Shown here: in pieces, positions 20,950-31,459 of the stretch
Layout of the letters: every line of letters starts with the position of its first letter
Numbering within the stretch: the stretch's first letter is position 1
NCBI GenBank assembly: GCA_900491605.1
Contig: UESW01005086.1
Location: forward strand, 205,409-269,408
Source of the DNA: Calamus simplicifolius
Lineage: Eukaryota > Streptophyta > Magnoliopsida > Arecales > Arecaceae
Reading direction: 5' to 3'
Length of the DNA stretch: 64,000 bases
Program-made: the position numbers and the translations under genes
Notes under the pieces: generated by a model
What the model was told of the DNA's origin: nothing
Database searches by the model: none
The model's input: the letters and a program-made list of their open reading frames with translations, nothing else

Positions 20950-22860
20950 ATGGGGCCTCCGTCCGTTCAGGCTACTGTCGACAACACCCTCACGGAGCGG
21001 ACGGTCGGGATGGTGTCTTGGGGGGCGGCTTCCCCATCTAAGCGGCTGAGGGACGAGGAGGCATCGGGTAATGTAGTTATTGGGGAAGGATTAGCAAATG
21101 TTGAGAATGTAAATAATGAAGGCATCGTCGTCTCTATGCTGATCGCCAAGCACCCTGTAAAGAGGATATTGGTTGATAGTGGCAGCTCAGCTGACATCCT
21201 TACCTATGACGCATTTGTTAGGATGGGTTTATCTGTTGACTCTCTTCAGCCTGTGGCAACCCCCCTAATCAGATTCACAGGAGATTCAGTAAGGGTTGAG
21301 GGTGAGATATCTCTACCTATGACAGCCGGGATACCGCCGCGTCAAAGCACAGTGATCATGAAGTTCCTGGTAGTGCGAGTCCCTTTGGCACACAACGCCA
21401 TCCTCAGGCGCCTAGGTTTGAATCTATTGGATGCGATTATCTCCACTCGATGCCTGCTGGTGCAGTTCCCTACTAGCAAAGGTGTCAGGGAGATGAGGGG
21501 TGATGTCGGCTCAGTCCTGCCCTGCTATCATGCAGTGTCAAGTCCTTTGGAGGCAGAGTCGGTCCCCGAGGCACCCGATCCCAGGGAGTCCGACAGGGGG
21601 GGAGAGCCGGCCGAGCACCTCCTAACCTTTCCCCTCGGGGACGATCCGGCAAAGACCGTGCGTGTCCTCCTTCCCCCGGAAGTCCGTAATCGCCTCCTAA
21701 CCTTCCTACGGGTCAACTCAGACGTTTTTGCTTGGTCAGCGTCTGACATACCCGGTATCCCTCCAGAAGTAATCACCCACAAGCTTAATATCAATCCGAA
21801 GCACCGTCCAATCCGCCAAAGGAAAAGAAGCTTCGCTCCCAAGCGGAAAAAAGCCATCGATGAGGAGGTTAACAAGCTGCTCGATGCCAGCCACATCCGA
21901 GAGGCGCATTACCCTAGCTGGCTGGCTAATGTGGTTATGGTACAAAAGGCAAGCGGGAGCTAAAGAATTTGCATCGACTTCACCGACCTCAACAAGGCAT
22001 GTTCGAAAGACAGTTTTCCCCTACCAAGGATAGATCAGTTGGTAGATTCCACCTTCGGCCACGAGCTCCTCAACTTCATGGACGCCTTCTCTGGATATAA
22101 CCAAATAAGGATGGACCCCAGCGACGAAGAGCACACCTCCTTTGTGACAGAAAAAGGCATCTATTGCTACAAAGTGATGCCCTTCGGTCTCAAGAATACG
22201 GGGGCAACCTATCAGAGATTGACGAACAAAGTTTTTCAGGACCAGCTGGGCCGGAACATGGAGGTCTATGTGGATGACATGCTAACAAAGAGCACTTGTG
22301 CCTCCAACCACATCTCCGACTTAGAGGAAACTTTCAACAACCTCCATCGCTTCCAGGTCAAGCTGAATCCCAAGAAGTGTGCCTTTGGGGTCACGGCGGG
22401 TAAGTTCCTGGGTTTCATAGTGACTCAGCGGGGGATCGAGGCAAACCCAGAGAAGATCAGCGCCATCCTCGACATTAGACCACCATCCAGCAAGAAGGAA
22501 GTGCAATGACTAACGGGGAGGGTGGCGGCTCTAAGTCATTTTCTTTCCAAATCGGTCGATAGGTGCTTGCCCTTCTTCAAGGCCGTACGGAAAGTGAACA
22601 GCTTCGAGTGGACGGACGACTGCCAGAGAACCCTTGATGGGTTGAAGGTGTTTTTGTCTTCTCCACCGCTCCTGTCTAAGCCGAGGGACGGAGAAAGTCT
22701 TTTCCTCTACCTCGCCGCTTCTTCAGAGGCCGTTACCTCAGTCTTGGTGCGTCTCGATGCTGACGGAACCCAAAGGCCCATTTATTATGTAAGCAAGGTG
22801 CTCCACGATGCGGAGGTCAGTACTCTAAGATAAAAGAAATCATCTTTGCCATGATCGTCT
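20950..22860 (+). pseudogene. Tat protease, reverse transcriptase and first RNase H
   Basis: The frame 20950-21963 carries the aspartic protease motif KRILVDSGSSADIL (21160-21203), then HKLNINPKHRPIRQRKRSFA leading into RT. RT continues at 22039-22509 with MPFGLKNTGATYQRL and the catalytic VYVDDML (22266-22288). The first (RT-linked) RNase H region is at 22522-22833 (FEWTDDCQRTLDGLK, then PIYYVSKVL) and is interrupted after DAEVSTLR. In-frame stops lie at 21961 and 22507, and a frameshift near 22830. The protein would copy element RNA to DNA in virus-like particles. Confidence 0.87.
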
Positions 22861-23102
22861 CCGCTCATCATCTCTGCTCATATTTTTAAGCCCATCCCAT
22901 TGTGGTGCTCACGGACCAGCCCCTCCGAGCCATCCTGGCCCGTCCAGACACCTCAGGCCGACTCGCCAAGTGGGCCATTAAGCTAGGAGAGTTTGACCTC
23001 TCCTTTCAAGCACAGCCGGCCTTGAAGTCCTAGGTCCTGGCCGATTTCCTAGTCGAGTGCACTTGGGCGGATGAGGAGACCAGGGAAGTTTCCGTGGAGC
23101 AG

Positions 23103-23760
23103 CACGAGCCCGAGCCGAGCAATGATGGAGAAACATGGATCCTCCATGTAGACAGTGCGTCAAACTCTCAGGGAAGCAATGTCGGCCTCATTCTCACCGG
23201 ACCGGGTGGAGAGAGAGCAGAATGCGCCCTGCGGTTTCTATTTAAAGCCACCAATAACCAAGCCGAGTACGAGGCCCTGCTGGCAGGATTAAGGCTAGCC
23301 CAAGAGTTCAGAATAAGGCGTCTCAGAGCTTTCACTGACTCACAACTCATCTTCGGACAAATTAACGGAGAGTACGAGGCGCATGACCCTGCTATGACTC
23401 AATACCTGGGCAAGGTTCGGCTCTTGGTCTCCCTGTTAGCCTATTTCAGCATCAGTTACATTCCCCGGAGTGAGAACGCCAAGGCCGACATCCTTTCCTG
23501 CCTAGCTACCTCCGCCGACGGCATCGCAAGAGATGCCTACATTGAATACCTAGAAAGGCCCAGCATAGAAGATGGCAAGGAAGTCCTCCCGCTCACCCAA
23601 GAGCCTACATGGATGGATGCCTACGTCCGCTATCTCACTGATGGCACCCTCCCTGTTGATCGCAATGAAGCCAAGCTGCTCAAGTGGAGGGCTTCCAAAT
23701 TCGTCCTCCTAGACGGACGCCTATACAGGAGGTGTTCTCTTACCCTCTGCTCAAATGCAT
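23103..23760 (+). pseudogene. Archaeal-type second RNase H (copy 1)
   Basis: The frame from 23094 reads WILHVDSASN, then NNQAEYEALLAGLRLAQEF, RAFTDSQL and SENAKADILS. These match the acquired archaeal-like RNase H of Tat elements, with metal-binding Asp, Glu, Asp and a late Asp. The usual Gly after the first Asp (VDGASN) is Ser here. The first base marks the left edge of the duplicated unit. The frame ends at 23760 through a one-base loss (AGGAGGTGTTCTC, against AGGAGGTCGTTCTC in copy 2). Confidence 0.85.
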
Positions 23761-24830
23761 AGGACCCGCCGACGCTGACTACATCCTTAGAGAGATCAAT
23801 GAAGGCATCTATGGAAATCACCTGGGGGGCAGGCCCTGGCCCAGAAAGCCCTCCGTCAGGGATACTTCTGGCTTACCATGAGAGAGGACGCTGCCAAACT
23901 GGTTCAGAAGTGCAATGGTTGCTAGCGCCATGCACACATCCAGCATCAGCCGTCTACCCCACTAAGCCCACTTTCGGCTCCTTGGCCCTTCGCTCAGTGG
24001 GGAATGGACATCCTCAGGCCATTCCCTCCAGCTTCGGGACAGCGGAGACTTTTGCTAGTAGCCATCGATTACTTCACCAAGTGGGTCGAGATCGAGGAGC
24101 TGGCTAAGATCACCGAGAGTAAAGTCAAAGCCTTCTTCTGGAAGTCGATCATATGCCGCTTTGGCCTACCTCACACTTTCATCACAGACAACGGCCGCCA
24201 GTTCAACAATGATGCATTCAAGGCTTTCTGCGGCGAGCTGGGTATTCGCCATCATTTCAATTCTGTCGGCCACCCCCAGACCAACAGAGAGGCCGAGGTC
24301 ATGAACCGCACCATTCTCATAGGGCTCAGGACTCGACTAGATGGATTCAAGGGTCAATGGGTGGAGGAGCTCCCCAGTATGATATGGGCTTACCATACGA
24401 CCCTCAGGGCCCCAATAGGCGAGACTCCCTTCAGTCTCGTCTTCGGATCCGAGGCTGTCATCCCTATTGAGATCAGATTGCCCAGTCCGCATGTGGAGTC
24501 CTTCAACAAAGAAAACAATTCCACACTGATACGGGCTAATCTGGACTTCATCGATGAAGCGTACGACCGGGCGAGGCTACGAATGGCGACCTTCTGCCAG
24601 CGGGCCGCCAAGTACTACAATGCCCGGGTCCGTCCCAAGGTCTTTCACCATGGAGATCTAGTTTTGAGAAAGGCTGAGATATCCAAGCCTACGGAGGGGG
24701 CAAATTGTCCCCCAACTGGGAGGGTCCTTATCGTATCGCCGAGACACTCTACCGGGGGCATACAGACTAGAAGAGCTCAACTGACAACCCATTCCGCGTA
24801 CGTAGAACACGGATAACCTCCACTAATATT
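23690..24830 (+). pseudogene. Tat integrase (copy 1)
   Basis: The HHCC zinc region is near 23760-23925 (LAQKALRQGYFWLTMREDAA in the other copy, frameshifted here). The catalytic core follows at 24004-24816: LLLVAIDYFTKWVEIEEL (first Asp), HTFITDNGRQFNND (second Asp) and HPQTNREAEVMNRTI (Glu). The complete DDE triad is therefore present. The C-terminal end includes AAKYYNARVRPKVFHHGDLV. A stop near 23924 separates the zinc region from the core, and the last 30 residues are frameshifted. Confidence 0.87.
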
Positions 24831-24927
24831 ATCAATGATGTATCCCCCAGAGTATGAGCAATAAAAAGGATCCCTTCCAACGCCACAGCCTATTCTCCCT
24901 TATGTCCAAGGACCAGATCTCGAAAAA

Positions 24928-25790
24928 GGAGCTCGCTGGCATCGCGGCCCATGGAACACCACTCGGCCCCGATACGGAGGTGCCCCCGAGTCGGTTAAGA
25001 CCCTAAAGGCTTTGTACCCGATCGAGTCGCCCCTCGAGCGGCACACAAACCCTGAGGTGGTTCTAAAGGAGCTCGCTGGCATCGTAGCCCACGGGACACC
25101 ACTTGGCCCCGGCACGAAGGTGCCCTCGAGTCGGTTAAGACCATAAAGGCTTCGTACCCAATCGAGTCGCCCCTCGAGCGGCACACAAACCCTCAAGGTG
25201 GTTCTAAAGAAGCTCGCTGGCATCACCGTCCACGGGACACCACTCGGCCCCGGCACGGAGGTGCCCCCGAGTCGGTTAAGACCCTAAAGGCCCCGTACCC
25301 GATCGAGTCGCCCCTCGGGTGGCACACAAACCCCCAAGGTGGTTCTAAAGGAGATCGCCGGCATCGCGGCCCACGGGACACCACTCGGCCCCGGCACGGA
25401 GGTGCCCCTGAGTCAGTTAAGACCCTAAAGGCTCTGTACCCGATTGAGTCACCCTTCGGGCGGCACACAAACCCCCGAGGTGGTTCTAAAGGAGTTCGCT
25501 GGTATCACGGCCCATGGGACACTACTCGACCCTGGCACGAAGGTATCTCCGAGTCGGTTAAGACCCTAAAGGCTTCGTACCCGATCGAGTCGCCCTTCGG
25601 GCGGCACACAAACCCCCGAGGTGGTTCTAAAGGAGCTCGCTGGCATCGCAGCCCACGGGACACCACTCGGCCCCAGCACAAAGGTGCCCTCCGAGTCGAT
25701 TAAGACCCTAAAAGCTCCGTACTCACTGAGTCACCCCTCGGGCGATACACAGACCACCGAGATGGTTCTAAAGGGCCCCGCTTGGCCCTC
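24928..25790. repeat. 141-bp tandem array 1, downstream of integrase
   Basis: The marker GAGCTCGCTGGCATCG recurs with starts near 24929, 25069, 25210, 25351, 25492 and 25633, so the period is 140-141 bp over six full units. A diverged partial unit ends the array (GGGCCCCGCTTGG near 25770). Each unit includes GTCGGTTAAGACCCTAAAGG and a GGCACACAAACC block. No unique spacers separate the units, so this is a satellite-like array and not a CRISPR array. Tandem arrays at this position are known in Tat/Ogre elements. Confidence 0.93.
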
Positions 25791-26239
25791 ACAGTCTCCG
25801 AGTCGGCCCAAACCTTCCTCGGTCAAGCCTCACTCGGCCCCCGGTGCCCTCAAGTTGATCTCGGCACTGAGTTGCCCTCAGACCGTTCCAAGTCCTTAGA
25901 AGATTTGGGCACAGACGAATCTCCCTTCAAACGGCCTGTGATAACTCAAGGCATCTTCAGTAACCTCCTACGCGGCTGGCATATCTCTCAAAGACGCATT
26001 CAAACGTTGGCAAATCTAAGACTGCGATCCGGCCATGGCATCGTTGATGTGCGCAATGCTCAGAAACAGAAAATATCTCAGAAGGAAGGGTCCTCCTCAT
26101 TAATAGGTACGGGGCCCGCCTTGTCGTTAGTTGCACGATAAAATGTTCGACCTAAAGGAAGAAAGTAACAAACAAGACAAGACAAGGCACAAAAGCATTT
26201 TCACAAAAACTCTTTTCCATTAATGATGGAATTGAAGTA

Positions 26240-28221
26240 CAAAATTTGGCCCGAGGCCGGTTACAAAAAGAAAGAAAAGAGAAAAAGAAGAAACAACAAC
26301 TCTTCAGGGCTCGCTAGTGCTCGGCTCTCCCTTGTCATCCTCCTCCTCCGCCGACCCCTCGTTAGATTCCCCGAGGCAGATCCCCTCAAGCTCGGCGATG
26401 TTGATCTTAAGAGCCACGGACACCTTAGTTTTGCACATGTCGAAGCCCTTAACATAGGCATCGAGGGTGGCCTCGAGGACCTCCTTCCCGAACTCTGGCG
26501 AGGACTTATAGTTGGTTATGGCCTGTCCCGCCCCGGCCTCAGCCCGCTGTGCTCTAGCCTTAGCCTCCTGGGCTCATGCCTCAGCCCGCTGTGCTCTAGC
26601 CTTAGCCTCCTTGGCTCATGCCTCAGCCTCCTTGGCTCGCACCTCAGCCTCCCAGGCTCGGCTCTCGGCCTCCTCAGCGCGGGTACTGGCCTCGTCAGCA
26701 CAGGCCACGGCCCCAGCCTTCTCCTGGCTCGCCTCGGCCGCCGCCCTTTCTGCGGCGATGGCTCTCTGCGCGGCAGCATGTGCCTCTTCCCGTGCCGCCT
26801 CGGCCTCCTTCTCGGTGTTCTGGAGCTGGCGAACCAACCCCTCATTCCGCTTTGCGGCGGCCTTCAGTCTGTCCGAGACCAGCTCCAATTTGGCCTCGGC
26901 CACGGATGCCCGGCCACTTTCAGCTTCGGCCCAACTTTCTGCCTCCCTTATTCGGCCGCCTAGGTTCTCCTCCCGGGCCTTGGCCTCTCGATAAAGTCGA
27001 GCAAGGCTCTGGGACTGCGTCGTGCTCTCCTTCTTATATTTCTCGGCCCATGCTATGGCCTTTATGAGCGCGTCCGAGGAATGAGACAGTGCTTCGCGAA
27101 GGTCGATCACGCCATTGGCCATCTGCAATAGGAGAATGTGTTAGTCGCAAGAAAAATTAAGGCATCACAAAGTGTATTCAGAGATGAAGAAAACTCAGAA
27201 GGTTACCTGGATGATGGAGACCATCACCATGTCCAAAATTGCGGAGTGGCTCTGCCCCCGCATCTCTTCAGCGGACTCGGTAGTCCGAACTCTTGACAGA
27301 AGACGAGCGGCTTGCCCGGCATCTTCCATTGAATTGAATCTGGGCGCCGACCGCACCGGCCCCTCCTGTGGACCTTCAACCCGAGGGCGAGTCGGGCAGC
27401 ATGCTGATCGTTGGGATGAGCTCTCCGGCCCATCCCTCTACTTCCTGGTCGCCTCTGTCCCAGCCTCAGACCCCCTAGCGACTAGCTCCCCCTCTCCGGC
27501 AGTTGGGGGAGCACTCTCCGTCTCTGGCTCCGCGGCAGCCGGAGGGCCGACAGCAACTGTAACCTGCCCCACCTTGGGCACGTCAGCGGCGGCAGGGGCT
27601 TCTTCTTCAAGATCTACAACCACCACAGCTGCCTTAGTGGTGACCGGGATCTCTCCTTCTTCTACCTTGGTCCCGGCCGGCCCCGGGACCACTTCTCCAG
27701 CCGGCATTTCCGCGGCCGGCTCCTCCGCAGACATTGGAACTTTGGGGGCTTTGGTAGCCCGAACCGGCTCGGCCTGCTCTCTTCTTCGAACCATCTTCGC
27801 CGGTTTTGCCGACTCGCCAGCCACCGGCCTCTTTTGCTTCAAGGCAACTTCGAATGCGCCGACGGAAAACTTCATCGCTGTGCCCAAAAATGATGAATGT
27901 TAGCAACAGCATACAATAAGCTTTCAGTCGAGACAGAAGGAATCGGATGTCGTGGTCACCGACCGCCGAGGCCAACTCGGCCTCAAACAGGTTCTCCTCA
28001 GACAGGAGTTCCTTGTAGCCAGGTATTTGGCATGATGACAACTAGGTAAAGAGTTCCCTGTCTCTCTTCCCCACGGTGGCATTATTGTTGGAGCTAGTGT
28101 CCGGCTCCCTCCAATCAGCCCTCACCCCCTCGACATGGGCAAAAAGAAATCGGGGTTTCCATCCCTAATCTTAGATGGGAGACCTAGGGGGAAGGCTCTA
28201 CCTAGCCTGGTGGTGAATGCC
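26240..28221 (-). pseudogene. Antisense Tat gene, truncated copy 1
   Basis: On the minus strand two long frames are read. The first (27887-27438) has a KKRPVAGESAKPAK-type basic stretch followed by an acidic, Ala/Pro/Glu-rich linker. The second (27128-26616) is a 170-residue, Ala/Glu/Arg-rich, strongly heptad-patterned coiled coil (for example RLYREAKAREENLGGRIREA). The upstream, Transposase_28-like part is cut off by the duplication junction at 28221; only its last ~27 residues (antisense of 28135-28221) remain. It also lacks the promoter seen in copy 2. The sense-strand open frames here are complements of this sequence. Confidence 0.72.
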
Positions 28222-29043
28222 CACGAGCCCGAGCCGAGCGATGATGGAGAAGCATGGATCCTCCATGTAGACGGTGCGTCAAACTCTCAGGAAAGCGATG
28301 CCGGCCTCATTCTCACCGGACCGGGTGGAGAGAGAGCAGAATGTGCCCTGCGGTTTCTATTCAAAGCCACCAATAACCAAGCCGAGTACGAGGCCCTGCT
28401 GGTAGGATTAAGGCTAGCCCAAGAGTTCAGAATAAGGCGTCTCAGAGCTTTCACTAACTCACAACTCGTTTTCGGACAAATCAATGGAGAGTACGAGGTG
28501 CATGACCCTACTATGACTCAATACCTGGGCAAGGTTCGGCTCTTGGTCTCCCCGTTAGCCTATTTCAGCATCAGTTACATTCCCCGGAGTGAGAACGCCA
28601 AGGCCGACATCCTTTCCTGCCTGGCTACCTCCGCCGACGGCATCGCAAGAGACGCCTACATTGAATACCTAGAAAGGCCCAGCATAGAAGATGGCGAGGA
28701 AGTCATCCCGCTCACCCAAGAGCCTACATGGATGGATGCCTACGTCCGCTATCTCACTGATGGCACCCTCCCTGTTGATCGCAATGAAGCCAAGCTGCTC
28801 AAGTGGAGGGCTTCCAAATTCGTCCTCCTAGACGGACGCCTATACAGGAGGTCGTTCTCTTACCCTCTGCTCAAATGCATAGGACCCGCCGACGCTGACT
28901 ACATCCTTAGAGAGATCCATGAGGGCATCTATAGAAATCACCTGGGGGGCAGGTCCCTGGCCCAGAAAGCCCTCCGTCAGGGATACTTTTGGCTTACCAT
29001 GAGGGAGGATGCTGCCAAACTGGTTCAGAAGTGCGATGGTTGA
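28135..29043 (+). pseudogene. Chimeric frame over the duplication junction: RNase H plus integrase zinc region (copy 2)
   Basis: An uninterrupted 302-residue frame begins in sequence antisense to the antisense gene (28135-28221), crosses the junction at 28222 in frame, and continues as archaeal-type RNase H and the integrase zinc region. The first catalytic motif is canonical (VDGASN), and NNQAEYEALLVGLRLAQEF is kept. The third motif reads RAFTNSQL instead of RAFTDSQL, so a catalytic Asp has become Asn. The zinc region (GIYRNHLGGRSLAQKALRQG, ending VQKCDG) is in frame here, unlike in copy 1. Translation would need a new start, so expression is unlikely. Confidence 0.8.
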
Positions 29044-29930
29044 CAGCGCCACGCACACATCCAGCATCAGCCGTCTACCCCGCTAAGCCCGCTTTCGGCT
29101 CCTTGGCCCTTCGCTCAGTGGGGAATGGACATGCTCAGGCCATTCCCTCCAGCTTCGGGATAGCGGAGACTTTGCTAGTAGCCATCGACTACTTTACCAA
29201 GTGGGTCGAGATCGAGGCGCTGGCTAAGATCACCGAGAGTAAAGTCAAAGCCTTCTTCTGGAAATCGATCATATGCCGCTTTGGCCTACCTCACACTCTC
29301 GTCACAGACAACGACCGCCAGTTCAACAATGATGCATTCAAGGCTTTCTGCGGAGAGCTGGTATTCACCATCGTTTCAATTCTGTCGGCCACCCCCAGAC
29401 CAACAGAGAGGCCGAGGTCATGAACCGCACCATTCTCATAGGGCTCAGGACTTGGCTAGATGGATCCAAGGGTCAATGGGTGGAGGAGCTCCCCAGTGTG
29501 ATATGGGCTTACCATACGACCCCCAGGGCCCCAACGGGCAAGACTCCCTTCAGTCTCGTCTTCGGATCCGAGGCTATCATCCCTATTTAGATCGAATTGT
29601 CTAGTCCGCGTGTGGAGTCCTTCAACGAAGAAAATAATTCCACACTGACGGGCTAATCTGGACTTCATCGACGAAGCGCATGACCGGACGAGGCTACGAA
29701 TGGCGACCTTCTGCCAGCAGGCCGCCAAGTACTACAATGCCCGGGTCCGTCCCAAGGTCTTTCACCATGAAGATCTAGTTTTGAAAAGGCTGAAATATCA
29801 AGCCTACGGAGGGGGGCAAATTGTCCCCCAACTGGGAGGGTCCTTATGTTGCCGAGATACTCTACCAGAGGGCATACAGACTAGAAGAGCTCAATGGACA
29901 ACCCATTCCGCGTACTTGGAACGCGGATAA
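29044..29930 (+). pseudogene. Tat integrase core (copy 2)
   Basis: The core matches copy 1: LLVAIDYFTKWVEIEALA (first Asp) and HTLVTDNDRQFNND, where the second Asp is kept but the following Gly is Asp. The Glu segment near 29400-29425 is in a shifted frame because of a one-base loss near 29360. A stop at 29587 (CCCTATTTAGATCG) and a further base loss near 29650 follow. It is more damaged than copy 1. Confidence 0.82.
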
Positions 29931-30039
29931 CCTCCACCAATATTATCAATGATGTATCCCCCCAGAGTATGAGCAATAAAAAGGGTCCCTTCCAACGCCA
30001 CAGCCTATTCTCCCATATGTCCAAGGACCAGATCTCAAA

Positions 30040-31035
30040 AAAGGAGCTCGCCGGCATCGTGGCCCACAGAACACCACTCGGCCCCGGCACGAAGGTGCCC
30101 CCGAGTGGTTAAGACCCTAAAGGCTCCGTACCCGATTGAGTCGCCCCTCAAGCGGCACACAAACCCCCGAGGTGGTTCTAAAGGAGCTCACTGGCATTGT
30201 GGCCCACGGGACACCACTTGGCCCCGGCACGGAGGTGCCCTCGAGTCGGTTAAGACCCTAAAGGCTTCGTACCCGATCGAGTCGCCCCTCAGACGGCACA
30301 CAAACCCTCGAGGTGGTTCTAAAGAAGCTCGTTGGCATCACGGCCCATGGGACACCACTCGGCCCCGGCACGGAGGTGCCCCCGAGTCGGTTAAGACCCT
30401 AAAGGCCCCGTACCCGATCGAGTCGCCCCTCGAGCGGCACACAAACCCCCGAGGTGGTTCTAAAGGAGCTCGCTGGCATCGCGGCCCACGGGACACCACT
30501 CGCCCCGGCACGGAGGTGCCCCGAGTGGTTAAGACTCTAAAGGGTCCGTACCCGATCGAGTCGCCCCTTGGGCGGCACACAAACCCCGAGGTAGTTCTAA
30601 AGGAGCTTGCTGGCATCGTGGCCCACGGGACACCACTCGGCCCCGGCACGGAGCCCGAGTCGGTTAAGACCCTAAAGGCTCCGTACCCGTCGAGTCGCCC
30701 CTCGGGCGGCACACAAACCTCGAGGTGGTTCTAAAGGAGTTCGCTGGCATTGCGGCCCATGGGACACCACTCGGCCCCAGCACGGAGGTACCTCCGAGTC
30801 GGTTAAGACCCTAAAGGCTCCGTACCCGATCGAGTCGCCCCTCGAACGGCACACAAACCCCCGAGGTGGTTCTAAAGGAGCTCGTTGGCATCACGGCCCA
30901 CAGACACCACTCGGCCCCAGCACAAAGGTGCCCCCGAGTCAGTTAAGACCCTAAAAGCTCCATACTCACCGAGTCACCCCTCGGGCGGTACACAGACTGC
31001 CGAGATGGTTCTAAAGGGCCTCGCTTGGCCCTCAC
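30040..31035. repeat. 141-bp tandem array 2
   Basis: The same unit as at 24928-25790, with starts near 30042, 30185, 30327, 30468, 30604, 30738 and 30878 plus a diverged last unit. There are seven full units against six in array 1. Spacing varies (134-143 bp) through small deletions, so this array has decayed or rearranged independently. Confidence 0.92.
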
Positions 31036-31459
31036 AGTCTCCGAGTCGGCCCAGACCTTCCTCGGTCAAGCCTCACTCGCCCCCGGCGCCCTCAAGTTGA
31101 TCTCGGCGCTGAGTTGCCCTCGGACCGTTCCAAGTCCTTAGAAGATTCGGGCACAGACGAATCTCCCTTCAAACAGCCTGTGATAACTCAAGGCATCTTC
31201 AGTAACCTCCTACGCAGCTAGCATATCTCTCAAAGACGCATCCAAACGTTGGCAAATCTAAGACTGCGATCCGGCCACGGCATCGTCGATGTGCGCAATG
31301 CTCAGAAACAGAAAATATCTCAGAAGGAAGGGTCCTCCTCATTAACAGGTATGGGGCGCGCCTTGTCGTTAGTTGCACGATAAAATGTTCGACCTAAAGG
31401 AAGAAAGAAACAAAACAAGAGAAGGCACAAAAGCATTTTCACAAAAACTCTTTTCCATT

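Larger units (their letters stand above)
23103..28221 (+). repeat. Internal tandem duplication, unit 1
   Basis: This 5119-bp unit contains the second RNase H, integrase, the 141-bp array and the 3' part of the antisense gene. It is followed head-to-tail by unit 2 (28222-33450). By eye the first 650 bases of the units differ at about 3% of positions. The LTRs differ at about 10%. Confidence 0.9.

Noticed and set aside
24928..25790. Possible CRISPR-like array
   Set aside because: The repeats are contiguous with no unique spacers, period 141 bp, within a retrotransposon in a plant genome.
26223..27128. Sense-strand frames rich in Ala/Ser/Leu opposite the coiled-coil gene
   Set aside because: Complement of a repetitive Ala/Glu/Arg coiled coil; codon pattern and domain content favour the minus strand.
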